From Chloroflexota bacterium (GTDB lineage Bacteria > Chloroflexota > Limnocylindria > QHBO01), in contig JACCWY010000323.1 in NCBI GenBank assembly GCA_013697395.1, positions 1 through 9,497 on the forward strand: DNA of 9,497 bases. Direction: 5' to 3'. Numbering within the stretch: position 1 is the first letter of the stretch; each line of letters begins with the position of its first letter. Shown here piece after piece: positions 6,162 through 9,497 of this stretch. The position numbers were made by a program, and so were the translations under genes. The notes beneath the pieces were generated by a model. The model made no database searches, had not been told where the DNA came from, and saw only the letters and a list, made by a program, of their open reading frames with translations.

Positions 6162-6636
6162 CGGCACTGCTGAGCGCGCCAAGCAGCCGTGCGTCATCGT
6201 CGCCGGTGGGCGTGCCACGGATGAAGTCGCCGACGCGTGGACGGCAGCCGGCCGCGATCGCGAGCTCGGCCGACATCGGCTCATGGTGCAGGTACAGGTG
6301 GAACGGATGCCGCCACCCCGCAGGCCTCGGATCGGCCAGGCGGCGCAGGACCGATGGGGCGAGCGCCTCGAGCACCACGCCGGCGACTCGGTGCCACAGC
6401 CGCATCCGATGACCCTTCGCGGCGTCGTGGAGGAGTGCCGCCCCCAGCAGGTCGGGATCGGCATGCCCGCCGCGCAGAAGCCTCTCGGCGACGTCGAGGC
6501 CGTGACGGCGATCGGCGATCGGCATCGTCTCGAACAGCGCCACACCGCCCGCCGGGAGCGTTCGGCGGACGAGCGCCTCCTCCTCCGGCTCGACGCGCGC
6601 ACGAACGTGGGCCACGAACTGACCGACCCTATGCAC
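6148..6636 (-). CDS. HD-domain protein (predicted metal-dependent phosphohydrolase)
   Basis: This 162-residue protein has the metal-binding pattern of the HD superfamily: H45 in RHGLD, the HD pair H70-D71 in LLHDAAKG (68-75), and a later histidine-rich stretch HLYLHHEPMSAELA that could supply further ligands. Such proteins are usually nucleotide or phosphate-ester hydrolases, but the substrate is not evident. The N-terminal 40 residues (VARVEPEEE-like, then LPAGGVALFETMP) are not a domain I recognise. The small size and HDAAKG form resemble stand-alone HD proteins found in Chloroflexota and Actinobacteria. The start is GTG at 6636, overlapping the M50 protease stop by 8 nt; the 3' end overlaps scpA by 14 nt. 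The tight coupling suggests co-expression with the protease and condensin genes, not necessarily a shared function. Confidence 0.82.
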   Translation of the reverse strand: MHRVGQFVAHVRARVEPEEEALVRRTLPAGGVALFETMPIADRRHGLDVAERLLRGGHADPDLLGAALLHDAAKGHRMRLWHRVAGVVLEALAPSVLRRLADPRPAGWRHPFHLYLHHEPMSAELAIAAGCRPRVGDFIRGTPTGDDDARLLGALSSADDAS

Positions 6637-7246
6637 CGGTCAACGCCCGCGACAACGGGCCTGCCAGGCCGAGCAGTCCGCGCAGCGGGCTGCCCGGCAG
6701 GAAGACCAGGACCAGAAGGATGATGACGCCGTAGGGGGCGTACTGCCGGACGACCATCGCCTGTCGCGGCGGCAGAAAGGCGATCAGCACGTTGTAGCCG
6801 TCGAGCGGCGGAATGGGGACCAGGTTGAAGATGGCGAGCAGCAGGTTGAGCGTCACGATCAGCTCGACCAGCCGCAGGAAGAACCCGTCCTCGACGCCGG
6901 CGATTCCCAGCACGCGGTAGAGACTCGCGAAGCCGACGGCCACAACGACGTTGGCGATCGGCCCCGCGAAGGCGACCAGGGCCATGCCGCGCCGCCCGTC
7001 GCGCAGCGCGGCGGGGTTGACCATGACCGGCTTCGCCCAGCCGAACCCGGCGACCACCAGCATCACCGCGCCGAGCGGATCGATGTGCGGGATCGGGTTC
7101 AGCGTGAGGCGGCCCATGGCACGCGGCCGGCGGTCGCCGAGCTGATCTGCGACGAGCGCATGGCTGAACTCGTGAAAGGTCAGGCCGACCAGGAGGGCGA
7201 TGACCCCGGCGATCAGGCGCTCGATCGAGGTGTCGCCGAACAGCAT
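6629..7246 (-). CDS. M50-family site-2-type intramembrane protease
   Basis: This compact 205-residue integral membrane protein carries the zinc metalloprotease motif HEFSHA (25-30; H25, E26 and H29). The third zinc ligand is D149 in NLVPIPPLDG (141-150). Hydrophobic segments lie at about 8-30, 57-69, 88-112, 125-144 and 171-187. GFGWAKPVMVNP (67-78) and FAGPIANV (93-100) are typical of the short S2P-like M50 group without a PDZ domain. Such proteases cut membrane-bound proteins, often regulators, within the bilayer; no substrate can be named here. The ATG at 7246 shares one base with the punA stop (TGATG), so translation is probably coupled. M50 genes of this type are often found just upstream of scpA-scpB. 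All catalytic residues are present. Confidence 0.93.
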   Translation of the reverse strand: MLFGDTSIERLIAGVIALLVGLTFHEFSHALVADQLGDRRPRAMGRLTLNPIPHIDPLGAVMLVVAGFGWAKPVMVNPAALRDGRRGMALVAFAGPIANVVVAVGFASLYRVLGIAGVEDGFFLRLVELIVTLNLLLAIFNLVPIPPLDGYNVLIAFLPPRQAMVVRQYAPYGVIILLVLVFLPGSPLRGLLGLAGPLSRALTGA

Positions 7247-8133
7247 CAGGCCAACCGCGGCAGGAAGTCACCCAGCAGCGTCACGAGCCGCTCGGCCCCG
7301 AGCCGTCCCATCTCGATGACCTCCTCGTGGTTCGCACCGGCCGCGACGTCCTCTGTCGCCTTGTTCGTGATCAGGCTGAACCCGATCACGCGGCGGTCGG
7401 CGTGGCGCGCCACGATCACCTCGTGCGCCGTGCTCATGCCGACTGCGTCACCGCCCAGCAGCCGGAGCATTCGCATCTCGGCGCGCGTCTCGTACGACGG
7501 GCCGGCCAGCATGATGTAGACCCCCTGGCGCAGCGACACCCGCGTACGTGCCGCAGCCTCGAGCGCGCCCGCGCGCAGGCCGGAGTCGTACGCGTCGGTC
7601 AGCGGCGGGAACCGCACCCCGAAGCGGTCGAGGTTCGGCCCGGTGAGCGGATTGTCGCCCGAGAGGTTGATGTGGTCGGTCATGAGCATCACGTCGCCGG
7701 GGTCGTAGTCCGGGTCTAGCCCGCCGGCCGCGTTCGTGAGCACCACGGTCTCGACTCCGAGCGCGAGAACAGCGCGCAGCAGGAGGGTGGCCTCGCGGTG
7801 CGAGTGCCCCTCGTACGAGTGCACCCGACCGGACAGCACGACGGTCGGGATCCCTCGCACGGTGCCCGCCACGAGCTCCCCTGCATGGCCTGCCACGCTG
7901 GCGGCCGGGACGTACGGGATGTCGCCGTAGGGCAGGCGCAGGCGCGGCTCGGGGTCGAGCAGCTCCACGACGCCGCCTAGGCCGGAACCGAGGACGATCA
8001 CCAGGCGGGGCGCGCCAAGCGGCGGCTCGGCGCTCAGACGCGCTCCTATGGCCTCGGTTGCTTCGGCGATGCGCCGGTCCAGCTCCGCGCCGTGGACTCC
8101 GTCCGGGAGCGCGCCGAGGGCCGGTTCGGCCAC
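7246..8133 (-). CDS. punA: Purine nucleoside phosphorylase, trimeric type
   Basis: The enzyme cleaves inosine or guanosine with phosphate to the free base and ribose-1-phosphate in purine salvage. The 295-residue protein matches the trimeric PNP/MTAP family. Motifs are LGSGLG (48-53, phosphate loop), GHAG (82-85), GRVHSYEGH (102-110), TNAAGGL (133-139), GPSYET (211-216), DAVGMSTAHEV (229-239) and ITNKA (255-259). E215 and N257 correspond to the Glu and Asn that give 6-oxopurine preference, so PNP is favoured over methylthioadenosine phosphorylase. The N-terminal 35-40 residues are a slightly long extension. The start is GTG at 8133, directly after the TAG stop of the PH/SHOCT gene and in the same frame, with GGAG 9 nt upstream. 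The 3' end overlaps the M50 gene by 1 nt. Confidence 0.95.
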   Translation of the reverse strand: MAEPALGALPDGVHGAELDRRIAEATEAIGARLSAEPPLGAPRLVIVLGSGLGGVVELLDPEPRLRLPYGDIPYVPAASVAGHAGELVAGTVRGIPTVVLSGRVHSYEGHSHREATLLLRAVLALGVETVVLTNAAGGLDPDYDPGDVMLMTDHINLSGDNPLTGPNLDRFGVRFPPLTDAYDSGLRAGALEAAARTRVSLRQGVYIMLAGPSYETRAEMRMLRLLGGDAVGMSTAHEVIVARHADRRVIGFSLITNKATEDVAAGANHEEVIEMGRLGAERLVTLLGDFLPRLA

Positions 8134-8940
8134 CTACATCCGCTCCAGCAGGTCGCGCTTCTTGGCCTCGTACTCCTCCGGCGTGATCAGCCCCTTGTCG
8201 CGGAGCCCGGCGAGGCGCTCGAGCGTCGCCCCGAGATCCTCCGCCGCGCTGCGTGGAGCCGCAGGCTCGGGGGGCGGCGCCGGAGCTGCCTCGCGTGGCG
8301 CGCCTTCCGCCACGTCGCCGTGGACTGCGACGCGGTCGGACCCGGCACGCGGCGGCGTCGGTTCGGCGCGCTGCATCTCAGGGATCTGCTCCGCCCGCTG
8401 GTACCGGGGACGCGCGAGCTCGGGCTGCTCCAGCATCTGCTTCTGGTTGAACATCGCCTTTTTGAAGTCGACCGGGTCGGCGATCATCGGAAAGTCGGCG
8501 ACGTTCCCACCGCCCGCCTCCTCGGCCGCCGTCAGGATATCGAGCGTGCCGAACCCGAAGACGCGCCCGAAGAGGCTCTGGTCCAGCCGGGCGTCGTTGA
8601 TCTTCTCGAGGCTCGAGTCGGACACGCTCTTGTTCAGCACCCCCTCGGCGCGCATCACCCGACGGGTGGTGATGAGCCACTCCTGGTTGCGCCAATCCCA
8701 CAGCACGAACCCGATGAATCCCAGCGCGCTGATGAGCCCGACGAGCGCCACGATCGTGAGGATGCCATCGACCATGGCATTCCCGATCTCGGGCTGCCCG
8801 TTCAGGAAGATGATGATGCCCAACGCAACGATCGCGAGCACGATCCACAGCCAGGTCCGAGCGATCACCGCAAACCAGTGCTGACGGCTCTCGTAGACGA
8901 CCTCCTCGCCGCGGCTCAGAAGGTTCCGCGCGTAACTCAT
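8134..8940 (-). CDS. Membrane-anchored bacterial PH-like (DUF304-type) protein with C-terminal SHOCT domain
   Basis: This 268-residue protein has three visible parts. Residues about 28-47 and 57-80 are two hydrophobic segments. Residues about 84-137 (WLITTRRVMRAEGVLNKSVS, then a segment ending FGFGTLDILTA) match the bacterial PH-like domain found next to membrane segments. A linker rich in P, A and E (about 170-235) leads to a C-terminal SHOCT module (236-267; LERLAGLRDKGLITPEEYEAK), a short helical domain thought to mediate oligomerisation. No enzymatic motif is present; the cellular role is unknown, presumably cytoplasmic-face scaffolding or membrane sensing. The ATG at 8940 lies 34 bp past the recombinase stop; upstream purine runs (GGGAG, GAGG) are at imperfect distances. 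The stop TAG directly abuts the punA GTG. Confidence 0.85.
   Translation of the reverse strand: MSYARNLLSRGEEVVYESRQHWFAVIARTWLWIVLAIVALGIIIFLNGQPEIGNAMVDGILTIVALVGLISALGFIGFVLWDWRNQEWLITTRRVMRAEGVLNKSVSDSSLEKINDARLDQSLFGRVFGFGTLDILTAAEEAGGGNVADFPMIADPVDFKKAMFNQKQMLEQPELARPRYQRAEQIPEMQRAEPTPPRAGSDRVAVHGDVAEGAPREAAPAPPPEPAAPRSAAEDLGATLERLAGLRDKGLITPEEYEAKKRDLLERM
8143..8146 (-). promoter_or_regulatory. Ribosome binding site deciding the punA start
   Basis: GGAG on the minus strand lies 9 nt before GTG at 8133, inside the last codons of the PH/SHOCT gene. It supports this GTG, immediately after the upstream TAG, as the real punA start and explains how punA is translated with no intergenic space. 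Confidence 0.6.
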
Positions 8941-8974
8941 CGGCCTCGTACGCTCCCGCTGCTGTGGGTCCGCT

Positions 8975-9497
8975 CTAGGCTCTCGGATGCGCCATGGCGT
9001 AGACCTCGCGCACGCGTTCGCCGGTCAGGTGGGTATAGAGCTGGGTGGTGCTGATGCTAGCATGGCCGAGCAGGGCCTGGACCACGCGCAGGTCGGCTCC
9101 TCCCTCGAGCAGATGGGTCGCGAAGCTGTGCCGGAACGTGTGTGGCGTGACCCGCTCGGCAACGCCGGCAGCCAGCGTCCAGTGCTTCACCAGCGTCCAG
9201 ACCGATTCGCGGCTCATCCTGTTGCCCCGCCGGCCGACGAACACGGCCGGCGTCGGCTTCTTGGCCGTCCATTCGCTGCGCGGACCGATCCGGTACCGGT
9301 GCAGGCGCTCGCGCGCCTCGTCCCCCATCGGCACGCGCCGCTCCTTGTTGCCCTTGCCGATCACCCGCACCTGCTGATTCGCCATATCCACGCGGTCGGT
9401 ATCGAGGCCGACGAGCTCGCTGACTCGCAGGCCGCAGGCATACAACAGCTCGAGGATGGCTCGGTCTCGTATGCCGATCGGCTCATCTGGCGGCGGC
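8975..9497 (-). CDS. xerD: Tyrosine recombinase XerC/XerD, catalytic domain (5' end beyond window)
   Basis: Xer recombinases resolve chromosome dimers at dif. The frame is open to the right edge, so the N-terminal SAM-like DNA-binding domain is outside the window. Reading in from the edge, the protein begins PPPDEPIGIRDRAILEL and continues LYACGLRVSELVGL, which holds the first catalytic Arg. The other active-site residues follow in order: Lys in IGKGNKERRVP, HTFRH (His and Arg), LLGHASISTTQLYTH (His and the nucleophile Tyr), and the closing AHPRA typical of Xer proteins. All six positions are present, so this is an intact catalytic domain and not a decayed integrase. A TTG at 9445 is not the start, because conserved family sequence precedes it. 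XerC and XerD cannot be told apart from this half; xerD is a tentative symbol. A chromosomal housekeeping role is favoured over a phage integrase by the ScpAB context. Confidence 0.92.
   Translation of the reverse strand, partial: PPPDEPIGIRDRAILELLYACGLRVSELVGLDTDRVDMANQQVRVIGKGNKERRVPMGDEARERLHRYRIGPRSEWTAKKPTPAVFVGRRGNRMSRESVWTLVKHWTLAAGVAERVTPHTFRHSFATHLLEGGADLRVVQALLGHASISTTQLYTHLTGERVREVYAMAHPRA

Noticed and set aside
5376..7271. Apparent 631-residue fusion ending in ScpA
   Set aside because: Only the last 261 residues are ScpA. The upstream part is an out-of-frame reading of the HD and M50 genes, both complete in their own frames.
8975..9445. Recombinase starting at TTG 9445 as a short complete gene
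   Set aside because: In-frame residues upstream to the window edge (IGIRDRAILEL) are conserved Xer sequence, so the gene is cut by the window and not short.
8975..9497. Mark of an integrated mobile element (tyrosine recombinase)
   Set aside because: No att-like repeats, tRNA target, phage genes or transposase are nearby, and the protein closely follows housekeeping XerC/XerD.

Overview
This is a G+C-rich bacterial window (roughly two thirds G+C by eye) carrying ordinary chromosomal genes at high density. I see no mobile element, CRISPR array, tRNA or rRNA. The set and order of genes (xer recombinase, PH/SHOCT membrane protein, purine nucleoside phosphorylase, M50 protease, HD protein, scpA, scpB, RluB-type pseudouridine synthase, cmk, plsC, then ispH) would suit a high-GC Chloroflexota lineage such as the Limnocylindria group. 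That placement is inference from recalled gene order and protein style, not from a search.

Layout. A plus-strand GT4-fold glycosyltransferase fills 32-1285. It converges across about 315 bp of non-coding DNA on ispH (minus strand, 1601 to 2473 or 2482), the last enzyme of the MEP isoprenoid pathway. About 230 bp with several small repeats separates the ispH start from the end of a long minus-strand operon. In transcription order, from the right edge leftwards, that operon is: xerC/xerD-type recombinase (5' end cut off by the window edge), PH-like/SHOCT membrane protein, punA, M50 site-2-type protease, HD-domain protein, scpA, scpB, rluB, cmk, plsC. After the 34-bp gap behind the recombinase, every junction abuts or overlaps (0 to 14 nt). 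Those nine genes are therefore probably one translationally coupled transcription unit.

Functions. The operon mixes chromosome maintenance (Xer dimer resolution, ScpAB condensin subunits), ribosomal RNA modification (RluB family), nucleotide metabolism (PunA salvage, Cmk) and membrane functions (PlsC acyltransferase, M50 intramembrane protease, PH/SHOCT protein). The HD protein is the least explained member. The glycosyltransferase resembles, from memory, the mannosylglucosylglycerate-synthase-like GT4 group, which would point to compatible-solute or glycoside synthesis, but its substrate is unproven.

The best non-coding signal is a pair of matching start regions. Both monocistronic-looking genes (the glycosyltransferase and ispH) have a TANNNT -10-like hexamer ending exactly 7 nt before a start codon, and neither has a Shine-Dalgarno sequence. 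This suggests leaderless mRNAs and moves the likely ispH start three codons downstream of the longest reading frame. I found no strong evidence of a wholly new multi-gene system in this window.
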